NCBI GenBank assembly: GCA_964036295.1
Contig: OZ038463.1
Location: forward strand, 33,185,295 to 33,249,294
DNA length: 64,000 nt
Source: Plumapathes pennacea
Taxonomy: Eukaryota > Cnidaria > Anthozoa > Antipatharia > Myriopathidae
Direction: 5' to 3'
Position 1 is the first letter of the stretch. Each line of letters starts with the position of its first letter. Positions 13,301 through 25,300 of the stretch are shown piece after piece. A program made the translations under genes and the position numbers. The notes beneath the pieces were generated by a model, which was not told the DNA's origin, ran no database searches, and saw only the letters and a list, made by a program, of their open reading frames with translations.

Positions 13301-16300
13301 CTTTCCAACCCCCACCCCACCCCTAATTCAGTGTTGCAACATTGTAAGGAAGGGGGTGCGGAAGGGAGTGGACAGGAAAGTGATGATTTTAATTCTCCCA
13401 GTGGTTAATCTCCCATTCTTTTTGCGTGTTTTTGTATCCAACTAAAAACGTGAAAAAATTCCTTAGCTGAATTTGGTTAGATCTGTAAATTATGTGCTTG
13501 AATAAAGTTGTTGTTGTTGTTGTTGTACCAACCCAAGGCTGACGTGGTTTGATGCTGGGTTCCTTACCTGACATACGTTCCATCCTCAGCAAATACAATG
13601 TCAAGTTTCCCATTTCCTAAGTCCAACAAGAATGAAGCATTGTTATATTGTAGACGTCGGTAGCTCAGTGTGAAGGACCTCCGTCCCTGGATGGAGACTT
13701 TAAGCTGTTGACCATGTCTCGGGTCGTTAAAGAAATCGTGCACTTCTCGAAAAGAGTAGGAAAATCTGTGAACTGTGCCTGTGGACCTATGATCTGTCTA
13801 CCAGTACAATATCACTAATAGGAGATCATCGGCTTGAACCGACTTTAGCGGCAGCAAGGAGCGCCTCCAAAGCTTCGGTTCGATCTCATACATGCAACTC
13901 TTGTAGCTTCTTTTTTTGTGCATAATCCACAGGTCATTGGTTCAATGATTCTCGCGAGATGAGCAACTCGTCTCGCGAGGAACGAGACGCGACTGGTAAC
14001 TTACATTTGACCGGTACTGTATAGAGCATTTGATCATATCTGCACGGAATTTGCGGGCAGTGTCATGAGATGCGCACGCGTTTGGTCGAATCTTGAAAAC
14101 ATTCGCCCAATGTTTCCAAGCTGGCGTCCACAACGGTGGCGAGCGATCGAGCGGCAGATCCACCGCCGTTGTGGAAGCCATCTTGGATTTCAAACTTGAA
14201 AACATTAGTCGAATGTTTTTAAGATTCTACCAAACGCGCGCGCATGCGCACCTCATAACACTGCCCCTTTAACTGCAACTTAACTACTTACCTGGTATAA
14301 GCTTGAACAGGTAGAATTTGCCCACATTCACCTGTCCCAGGTAAATAAGCCCACGTGTTGCGTGGTAACAAACCCTGCAGACCCAAACAACCAAACATAA
14401 GTTTCCGCTCATTGCATGGTGCCACTATGTTGGGTTCAAAGCGATGCTAACCTGGTACGAAATTCACCAGCTTAACATCAATTTTCTCCTTCCGTTTCTC
14501 ACCAGAGATAAATCATACAGTAAGGAGAACTTGCCTTTTGATAGCTTGCTTATATAAAAGCTGATTAAACTATCGGTTCTCACTACATCCCTCGTACATC
14601 TTCTTCTTAAAAGGTTATGAAAATCTGCACTTTGAATTTGGGAAGTGAAAAGATTCAGGAGAAAATCTACCAGGGATCACTATGATTTAACAGCTGCTTG
14701 AAGGCCCCAGCACAACCAGCAGCGACCACCTAAAGAGAACACACAACAAAGCCCATGTTAGAACCAACCCTCAGAAACTACAAAATGCCGAAATACGCTT
14801 CCGACCGTGTGATCATCTTTAGTTTTATTCAGCTGTCATCGTACAGAACTGTGGAAACGACAGCAAATTCAAGTGCAAGTGCAATAAAGTCTAAATCCAA
14901 ATTCGCGGAAATTGTTCCCGCAAAACCCAAAAAGAAAAAAGAAAGAAAGAAGAAAAAAAAAAAAAAAAAAAAAAAAAATCGGCAATCCGCGAAAATAAAC
15001 TTAAAATTTCATGCCAAACGGTAGGTCTCTAAAGAGTGCCGCTTTAATGCTCACCTGCCCCTGAACTTCGACACCTGCTGCAATATTGGCCAGAGCAGCT
15101 GTAGCATAGATGGCAATCTCCGCATTCCTGTCAGTGGACGCTTCCAATAATAACGACAGAGGTCTATTGAGGAAAAAAATGTTTAACCTTACAGTACAGT
15201 CCACACGTAAGGTAACCGTGAGCTACTCGCGACTACCCATTGGACTGACTCCTACCCAGTCGTCTCTCTATCCGCGCGGGGGGGGGGGGGGCTCGCGGGG
15301 AGTGACGGAAAGGAGGCGCTGGGGACGACGGGAAGGAGAGACGACCGGGGACGAGTCAGCCCATTGCGGGTCAATTTCAACACCCGCGAGTAACTCTACA
15401 GCTTACCCCACATTCATGAGCGTGAATGTGCACTCGCAAATACGCGTAAAGTTTTAACGCGTAGGCTCGTGTATTAAACGAGCAATCGTATACAGTACTA
15501 CATACTTATTCGGTCAGGGGAAATAATGCAAATGTAGGACACATCTCCTGACATAACGTTTTAAAATTAGCTCTAGGCAATGCCCCGATAAAGTTAGCGG
15601 CCTACTTCTCTTTCTCTATCTCGCTGTCTTTAACCGCTCCTGATCTTCAACATGAGTGAAAATAAAGTACAGCGGATTCCCTTTTAACAGACACCGCTCT
15701 AAGACGGACGCCAGGAGCGGTCCCTTTAGTTTCTTCAATTATTTACTCTAATGGGACTCTCTTTTAGACGGACATCTCACTAAAACGGACAATTAGAGCT
15801 GGTCCTGAGAGTCAGTGCTCGACATTAAGGTTTAGGTTGGTTGCCCTTCAGACTGTAGATTGACTTCAAGCAATAGAAAGTTTCATAATTTCTAGTTGCC
15901 CAGTCCAGAATTTACCTGCCCGACCAAAAGTTTTGGTTGCCCCGGGCAAGCGGGCAACCGTTAATGTCGAGCGCTGAGAGTGTCCGTCTTGAAGGGAGAT
16001 GACTGTATTGCGACAACAAAATCTTGCAGTAGCACCTTGAACTCCACGTCAAATTGACCGTTTTATTTACAAACCTGATTTTCCCAAGCTCAATCCTCAT
16101 CTTCGGGTGAACGCTGGTTGCGGCTAGCATCTTGCTGGCTACCAACCTGGGCAGGGCCCTGGCGTGGAGGTCTGGACCGAGACCAACGACTGGTCCGAGG
16201 CCCGGCAGGTGGGTGTGACCAATCCCAGGGCTATTAACAGGAGAAGAGAACTGTTCAGTGCAAAAATGGCAGTGCGAGGGGATCTCTCAAGACCGACAGA

Positions 16301-19300
16301 CTTCTCAAATGCGACCACTTCCTTAAGCGACCCGTAACCAAAGTGCCGATTGCTTTCTCAGGCAACAGGTTCCAGGGAGCCTCCCCCCCCGGGGCGGACG
16401 GACTATCTAAGGTGGGGGGGGGGGGGAGTTATGAAGGAGGAATATCTCACGGGACTATCTCAGGGATGATATAGCAAGGAGATTATCTCTTGGGTCCGAT
16501 GGGAGATGCCCCATAGGATGGGTATTTGACTACAGTCAACTCTCTCTAAGGTGACACCTCTTTAAGGCGGACAGCATTCAGATTTGGTCCTTGCCGATTT
16601 TCACTTGTTTCTCTGTAACTGAACTCTCTCTAAGCGGACACCTCTCTAAGGCGGACAGCATTCAGATTTGGTCCTTGCCGATTTTCACTTGTTTCTCTGT
16701 AACTGAACTCTCTTTAAGGCGGACACTGAATCTAGTCCCGAGGGTGTCCACTTTAGAGTGAGTTCACTGTATATCAAGGGGACTGTCCCAGGGAAACGAC
16801 TGTCAGTTGGACTTTCCAGGAAATTTTATGAAATACGCAACAATTGCAAGAAATGCCTGACTGTACCTGTAAAATAGGAAGGAGTGATCTTCTACTGAGC
16901 TGGCCATGCTACACATGCTGTTCCTCTTCTGGGACCGGCCGTCAGACGCCCCTGAGTTGTTCCTCTGCACTGACGGCGCTGACCGCTGACCTACAGACAC
17001 CGGGGACATCTCTCGGTGTTTCTCGTCAAACGAGCTCTGGCTACAAGAGCTCCTCTTTCGGCGTCGCTGTCGATCGCGTCCGGACGAGGTCGGCGGAGGA
17101 GGGGACTCTGGCGGGCGGAGGTCGCACGCACCGCTGTCGGCATCGCTGGCTTGGAGAAGGTTCAGTAAGGGGTCCAGAGGGATGTTGTTCAGTGCTGTTG
17201 AATATTCCCGGTCATTGTCGAAATCCAGGATGTTGTGAAGGATGGACAAGCAAGTGCTCTAGAAATGAAAACACGAGTCTGTGATTGTCTATTTTGTACG
17301 AAAAGACGAAACTGTCCCAAAACCCACAGACATGCGGTAACGTTTTATCTGACTCTTAACCCTTCCACTCCCAAGCTCAAAATACACATTCTCTCAACCT
17401 CTTAAGAAGAAAGTGCATAAGTGATGTAGCGAGAATTGACAGTTTAATCAGCTTTTATCTGAGCAAGGTATCAAAAGTCAAGTTCTCCTTACTGTATTAT
17501 GTATTACTGCTAAGAAACTGAAGGAGAAGATTGAAGTTGATCACTCTTGAGAGTGAAAGTGTTAAGCTGTCAAGCATGTCAACAATTTGGCCTTCCTAAA
17601 CAATACAACACCACGCGTAAACGTACGACGCAACTGGTGCCGCCCCGTTTTCTTTCTCCTTGTTTAACGTTTTCACTCCAAGAGTGATCAACTTCAATTT
17701 TCTCCTTCAGTCTCTCAACAAATATATATCATACAGTAAGGATAACTTGGCTTTTCATAACTTGCTCAGATGACAGTTGATTAAATTATCAGTTCTCCAT
17801 ACATCACCCATACATTTTCTTCTTAAAAAGGTTAAGAGAATCTGCCTTTTGAGCTTGAGAGTTAAACACATTCACAGCGACTGAAACGGTGACACTGAAA
17901 AGTTTCTTTGCTCAAGAACAACTCTTCAAGATGAACATTAACTAACTTCAACCAAATTTGTTGCATGCGCAGCTGATCAATGCAAGTAATGACTCGTTAC
18001 GTTCGCACTCTATTAAGCGTCGCGCTCTCGTTACTCGCACGCCGCAGGAACTTTCATTTGGGCGGTTGTGTACACAAGATCGCTGATGGGGGAGGAGTGG
18101 GGTTCCACTTTACTTTACCTGCACTGGTTCTATGCTGTTCACTAACTTCAACACCGTCTTGATCAGCCCTGCCTCTACGGATCTCTTACGGCTGTCTGGG
18201 CCCTCAAGCTGGAACCGAAAATAACAAAAAAACAAAAAAACAAATGATTTTTTCAGATGACTTTCACAAAACCAAAACTTTAAGGGGCCCTCTTAACCAC
18301 AGTCCTTTGCGCGCCGAAATCCTTGGTTCCGCCATTTTTGGGCCCCGAAAGTCGAAAGATGAATAGCAATCCACTTCCATCCGACTCGTTTGAGGAGGAG
18401 ATTTCTTTCTTTTGATCTAAAAGTGCTACTAACCTTTTTTTTTCTTTTTTTTGATTAATTACGTTCTTTCGTGTTGGGAACCAAATTCAGCATTGGATTT
18501 TCCAAATGTAAACAAAAACATTACAGCGTATTCGCCCCAGTCTTACACTCGGGTCGAACTTGGCTTGAAAAGGAACGGAAACGCGGGCTAGCGCTTGTGC
18601 CGCTCGTAAAAAAAAACAGGCTTCACTCACATTAAACAGGTTTCCAATAAGCAGTGCGATGTGATTGGCCACGAAGGACGCCTCCTCGTGTTGGTGTCCC
18701 AGGGCAACGAGCTGAGAGGAAGACTTAGGTAAACAAAGATGCGCCAGTAGGCTTGGGTGGCACTCCGGATTACCAGAGAGAAGAACGATAGACTTGAGTG
18801 CATCGATCACTGAATCTTCATCGTGCATGACATGAGATCCAGTGCTCATGAAAGAGTTGTCCTCACACTCAGACGCCCCTGAATGGGTAAGCTGAGGAAG
18901 AAAACACAGGCAATATTTGACGTCACTTCCGTTCGTCAGCGCCGCGTCTGTCGCCGTATTTCCGGTGTATAAAGTTAGCCTGCGTAGCTTGGCCCTCCGG
19001 GGGAAGGGGAGGGGGAGAAATGAACGAGTGAACGCAGACGCAGGTTATGTATAAGTGGACCCCGGTTTTTTGGACCAAACATTTTCTTGCAATACTCCGT
19101 GTATACTCGACACTAAAGTTTTGTGAAAGTCTAACAAAATGTTTGTAGACATCATGTAATGTGAAATGAGAGTCTGAACGAAAACATCGAAACTCCGCCA
19201 CGTTTGATTGGCTGAGTAACCGAGTATATTGCCATGTTCCTTAAGCAATGCGTAACGAAAACTGCACTTGAACTTGCTGTTGGTTCCACAGTAATGACCG

Positions 19301-22300
19301 CCATTAAAAAAGTGTAATGTAAAAAAGCTTTTAAAGCGAAGTAAATGGCTAGATCAAACAAATCCAAAAGCGCTAAACGAAAAGTTTGACAGGACGAATT
19401 TTTTGAATCGGTTGTCAAAATGAAAAGGAAAATCGAGGTTGATAATTTAGGGTTAATTTTGTCATAACACTTCATCAAATATGGCACGGCTTTCACTTGC
19501 ACTTTAAGAGACAACAACCTATACAATACATACTTGTACATGTCCCACTCTTGTAGGGTTATCCGGCTCCACGTTCGGCAGGACAACACTTTGCTTTTCT
19601 CCTGTTGCTTTCTGCAGCATCGCTGGTTCAACCGAGACCTCCACATTTGCATCACCATCACTCTCAACAGTTGACACTGTTTGTGTCACGTGTTGCGATG
19701 TCAACTGTGTATTTTCGTTAGGCTGTTCGGCATCCACCGAATCTGACGTCACACCCGTTGCTATGGCAGCAGCAGCTCCACGTGACTTTCCTTGTTCAGG
19801 TGTAGTCTTTTCTTTGTGCGTGCGCTCTGGCAGATCAAACTCTCGCCTCACCTCCCTGGCAGGACGCTGCAGACTGCGCGATCGCATGAGGGAGGCCTTC
19901 CTGACATTACCTGTCAGGAATGGTAATAATGAGCAAGTTTCACTAGTCGGCACTAATTTGGTCGGTGGTCGGTATGTGTTTGGCACATGGTCGGTAAGTG
20001 GTCGGTATGTGGTCAAAATGTGGTCGGTACCTGGTCGGTAGATGGTCGGTACACGGTCGGTAACGGGTTGGTATGTGGATGGGTAAGGGTCGGTACGTGG
20101 TCAGAATGTGGTCGGTAACGTGGTTGGTATGTGGTCGGTATGTGATCGGAATGTGGTTGGTAGTGTTTTCACACCGCACGTATGTCTAGTATACCTAGAA
20201 ATAATGTTTACTTGTGACTAGTCATAAATACAGGAATCACAGATAAACAAGGAAACTGAACTTGTTCTGGCACAGACTTTTTGTGTACTTGAGTTTAAAG
20301 AGACCCTCTCACCGTAGATGCTTTGCGTGCCGATTCTCGTATTTTTCTACGTTTTATCGCGAAATATACAAGCACAAACTCAGAAAGTGTATTGAATACG
20401 GCAAACAGCGACAGTCAGATCGATCAGCCATAACGTGGGCACCTCAGGAAAGTTAAGCTCCGGATGTAAATATAAACATGGGCGCGCAAAGCATCTACGG
20501 TGAGAGGGTCTCTTTAACCCTTTCACTCCCAAGGGTGATCAAGTTCAATTTTCTCCTTCAGTTTCTGCAGCACAAATATATCATACAGTAAGGAGAACTT
20601 GGCTTTTGATACCTTGCTTACATGATAGCTGATTAAACTATAAATTCTCACTACATCACTGATATAAAGAGGTTATTACATGGGAAGGAGTGCAATACGG
20701 CGGAGTATTTTTACGAGTCGGTTTCATTTTTTCGAGCCTGTTTCAGGCGAGAAAAAATAAAACTGACGAGTAAAAATACAGACGTATTGCACGACTTCCC
20801 GTGTAATAAATTGTTTATTATACGACAAACGAAGCAGGGAAAACGTTCTCGCCGCGCGCAAAATGGAACAAAAAAACGACGCGTTCGTAAACTTTGCTTG
20901 CGAAAAATGATCACGTAAGCAAATAAACCAGTTGTTCTGGTTCCTGACGAGTGCAATACGCTCCTATCTTTGCACTCGTTTTGGCCTGTATTTGCACTCG
21001 AAAATGTAAAGTCGTATAATAAAATTTCTTCTTAAAAGGTTGGGAGAATCTGAATTTTGAGCTTGGGAGTGAAAGGGTTAAACCTCTTACTCACCTAAAA
21101 GAGGGCTCAGAGTCCTTGACAAGTGAATACTCTCTGACCGTTGTATGGCACCTTTGCCTCGACCAGATCCTCCTTTGCTACTTGCAATTGAACACAGGCT
21201 CGATGATCGTCTTTGCAGTGAGGATCCCTGTCGAAAAGACCCTGCACTTGACTTGGACCTAAAGCTGCTGTTACCCGACCACTGCATGTTTGAGGAAGCA
21301 TTTGAGCTTGACCTCGATTTAGACACATCTGCAGCAGCAAATGCTTCACACGCTGACTGTACAAGCAGTCTCTGCATTTCCTTGAGCTCCTATCAGAAAC
21401 GTGAAGACATGAATTACGATAGTCAGTAACATAACTAATTCCTTTTGCGGTAAAAAGTATCTGATTGATATATACTGAGGAGTGAGCTGATAAAAGAAAC
21501 GTTACACCAGTAAATTAGTCAAATATTTTTATCATTTCCAATAAAAATTCAGCAAACATTTCTTGCCATTCCCCAATTGACTTGAGTGTGATTTTTGCCA
21601 TATACACTTTTTGATATGTACCTGAAACCAATAAAATTTAGACATATAACATAGTTTCCAAACTATTAGTGTTGTTTGTCCTTGAAGGGTAACTGTTGGT
21701 TATAAATGATCATTATATTACATGGTACACTTCTTATACCAATGTTGATCTTGCCTGTGCTACATCAGAACTAAACACTGATACAGTCTGTAAGTGAAAT
21801 AGCAACAGAATCCTCATTCTGGACCTCCACCCCCCCCCCCCCCCCCCCCCCCCCAAAAAAAATAACAATAAAATAATAAATAAATAAATAAAAAATAAAA
21901 ATAAGGAAGTAGCAGAATTCCTTATGATACTGCCTGTGATTGCCACTGCCTGTATGATTCTCTGAAGTCTTGTGATTCATTGAGTTCTGGAGTTAGTTGT
22001 GGCCAATCACAGCCAATTAAAGCACTATGCTACTTCACTGTGCATTCTGGCGCTGTTTCTCTAAAGTGATCCCTTTCAGCTGATAATTTATCATATATAA
22101 ACAGGTACACTGGGTTAATATGTGTTTGTACATAATTAATTTGGCTGTGTTCACAGGATAATTTGTTGGAACTGTGTCTAAATGTTGAAAGTAAACCCAT
22201 GCAGGGACAGTAGCAAGATAATGACAAGTAATATATTGCTTGATCCCCACGAGTCAATCCAATATCTTTCAAAGCATTATACAATCATATAGGTTGCAGT

Positions 22301-25300
22301 ATATTGATACATCATTCAGCTGTTTGTAGCATTATCACCGAGTTATCTTCGTCGAATTCAAATAAGTTTTTTATTGCCTAGTGAATGCATGCACAAGAAG
22401 GGATCAAAATTAGATTTATTAATACTTACTGAGTCTAAATCCACTGGTCTTTCACCCTGGATGGTGTTTTCATAAATACGAGCTCCATGTTCAATAAGCA
22501 AGTACGACACTTCGAGGTTGCTCAGGAGTCTGGCCGACATGTGCAATGGAGTGCGGCTGAAATGGCACATCAAGAGGAGTAAATGACAAGTTACAGTAAG
22601 TACTGACTTCAAGCTTAACTGTTCTCTCACACACTCAGAAGGACAGCATTCAGAAATTCAACATCCATTGTACTGTACCTCAACTACATGTATTATGGCA
22701 TGTACATGAATAAACATGAGGTCATTATTACGGCACAATGAAATAAAAGTTCGGTAGATCGCCTAAAGGCAAGCTGCAACCATGACTCACTAGCCTGGAT
22801 AGTTTAACCAGCTTTCTCCTTAGCAGGTTTGTAAGGAAAATGTACTAGCCCTGGCAGAAAAATGTGGTAGTGGACACAGCTTTTTTCTCATGCCATGGCA
22901 TGCCAACATGTTCTTTAATTTCTATCTATATTGGACTATAGCACCAGTTCAATCAGGATGTACTTACAAGGTGATGTCCTTTGCTCTCACATTGGCACCA
23001 TTTGCTAGCAACAACTGTGTAACAGCTCGGTTTCCCTCTGCAGCTGCAATGTGCAATGGAGTCTTGTCCTCAGGTCCCTCCCAGTTCACTTCAGCTCCTC
23101 TGGTGAGGCATAAAGACTTTCAGTTAGAAACTGCTTCCAAGTGTTAGTACAAAAATTGTGCCAAGTGACACATTGAGATTTGGTAGTTTAATCTTACTCA
23201 TATTAAAGCTGATAAACAATCAGTTCTCTCTACATTACTCATACAGTACTTCTACTTAAATGGTTGGGAGAATTTGTATGGTGAGCTTAGGTGTTAACAA
23301 GCCCACCTTCTCAGTAACATCTGCACCATATCTGCTTTCCCCACTGCAACAGCATGATGCAGCAATGTCCTACGGGAACGGTCACTAGCGTTCACAGAGA
23401 GTCCGTCATCCAGACACCTCTCAACAAGTACTCTGTCATTCTTCACAATGGCATCCATGCACGACTGAATCTCCTCATTCTCAGTGGGCAATAATTCTTG
23501 TTCTGGCACAGCAACAGAATCTGAAATTGTGTCTTTATGGAAGGAAGGAACATAGCATGATTGAGCTGGAAGTTTCGGTATTGACACATTACTCTTCTCA
23601 ACTTCTAATTCCCCCTGTTGTTGCTGCTGCTGACTAGAAGCAGTTCCCTCTAGGAATATGGAAGACGATTCCAAATTGGTTTTTCTTTCTGGCGTTGCTT
23701 CAGCATTCTCCAACACTTTTGCATACCCAACTGCTGATGGTACCGGATGAACTTCAACCTCTACAAATCTCTGTTCACTGGGTAATGGCACAACCTGCGC
23801 TGGCACCAGACCTTCTGCCTCTTGTCTCACCGCTTGTTCCTTGCCATCACTATCGCTACCATCTGAAGGCACAGGCGATAAAGCCGAGAACTCTACATGT
23901 CTACCACTAGTGTGTAAGCTTGCTGGATGACGAAGAATTGATTGACTTGTGGAAGCTTTGGTAAAGTGCTTTGATCCAAGCTTAGCATGAGATATCTTTC
24001 CACTGATGCCATCAATACCAACTTTCCGTCGTCTGGATTCTCGGGCGTATACATCAACTGTTGATGAAGTTGATACTTCTGAATTGGTACACGTCCTTTC
24101 TGAGCTACTGTTGGAGACCGAACTCCTTTGTCGGCGTGCATGCCTCTGCTTTTTCTCTCGGATCATTTTCCCAATAGTTTTGAATGAAAACGCCAAGGTC
24201 CTAACGATGCTTGCAGCCTGATGGGAGAAGAGGTAACACAAAACCAGATTTCAGAGATGTCAAACTCAAAATCATTTTCAATTTAGGGAGCCCCCAGCCA
24301 AAAATTAGCAGGGAAAATAATATTTTAGTGGGGTAGTATGGAGTATACTGAGGGTGGCTGACAAATGATACCTTAAAATTCGTGGGTCTCGCAAACTTTT
24401 GATCTGGTCTCGGAATCTCGGAAGCCTTTTTGATTAGTATCGAAATCTCGTTTTTTGTGTGTTCATTTCGGTCTCGGAGTCTCAGATTTTTTCCGTGCGG
24501 TCAGGATCGTTGGAGTCTTGGGCTCGGATTTTGAAACGTGCGTCTCTGCATCTCGGCGAGTCTCGGATTTTACCATTCGCCACCCCTTATTGAGGGTGGC
24601 TGGGGAAGGGAATAAACTGTATGATAGTTGTGCTGGTTGTCTACTGTATAGCCAGTCTTGATGTTGTTTTCAAACAGCAGAGTCAGATAAACTAGATGAT
24701 AGTTCTACCAACTACATCCACCTCCCACAAACACCCCTCTAAGACAAACACCTATCTAAGATGGACACCTAGTAGTAGTGGTGTCTGCCGTTTCATTAGT
24801 CATTTACACTCTCTTAAATGGACAGTTGTAGCTGGTCCTGAAAGTGTCTGTTGCAATATAGAAAGATGACTGTACATTAAAGATGATAATGTACAAGTGC
24901 TATATTGAGAAAATAAAATAATTCTATTTTATTATTGTCTTTCCTGTGATAGACTGAAAGCATTTTTTTCACTTCAATAAAAGATTCTCAGCAGTTATGA
25001 TATTTGTGCAGCCTGAAAAAACAGACAGATTTTTCTACTTGTTACATTGCAAGGCCGAAAAACACTGTCTGCAAAACCAATTTGACAAACAACTTCCCCA
25101 ACATCACGGCTATCTCAACAAAGACCAGGCAGAAATCACGAAAGAATGGTAATTCCTTTGTCTTCCTTATTGTGTTTTGTTTTAGAGCTAAATTTCAATT
25201 GGACAAATTATGTAAAGTCACTGAAGTAATTAATTTGTTGTCTGTAAGCTCGGTTTTACAGATCGTAGTTTTCCATTTCGCAAAGCAGCAGGCAGCAAAT

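Larger units (their letters stand above)
14292..18891 (-). other. Armadillo-like helical repeats of the giant GEF (exons 7-13)
   Basis: Residues about 782-1164. The helical repeats show the ARM signature of an A-x-x-L-x-N motif followed by a Gly turn: ASFVANHIALLIGNLFN, CLSILHNILDF, AIYATAALANIAAG, VVAAGCAGAFKQLLNH and CYHATRGLIYLGQ. A low-complexity insert rich in Pro, Ser and Arg (exon 9, about 17140-16880) splits the repeat stack. ARM stacks usually bind extended peptides. The call rests on helical periodicity and the ALANI-type motif; HEAT repeats are the alternative. Confidence 0.68.
19534..21389 (-). other. Serine-rich and acidic linker of the giant GEF (exons 5-6)
   Basis: Residues about 560-780. 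Exon 5 is rich in Ser, Arg and Gly, with repeated RSSS-like blocks (QRRSSSLCSIASSKGG) that look like basophilic-kinase or 14-3-3 sites. Exon 6 opens with RKASLMRSRSLQRPAREVRR, again with kinase-like RxxS motifs, then becomes acidic and Val/Thr-rich. No fold is recognised. The intron between these exons holds two nested mobile elements and a TGGTCGGTA minisatellite. Confidence 0.7.
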
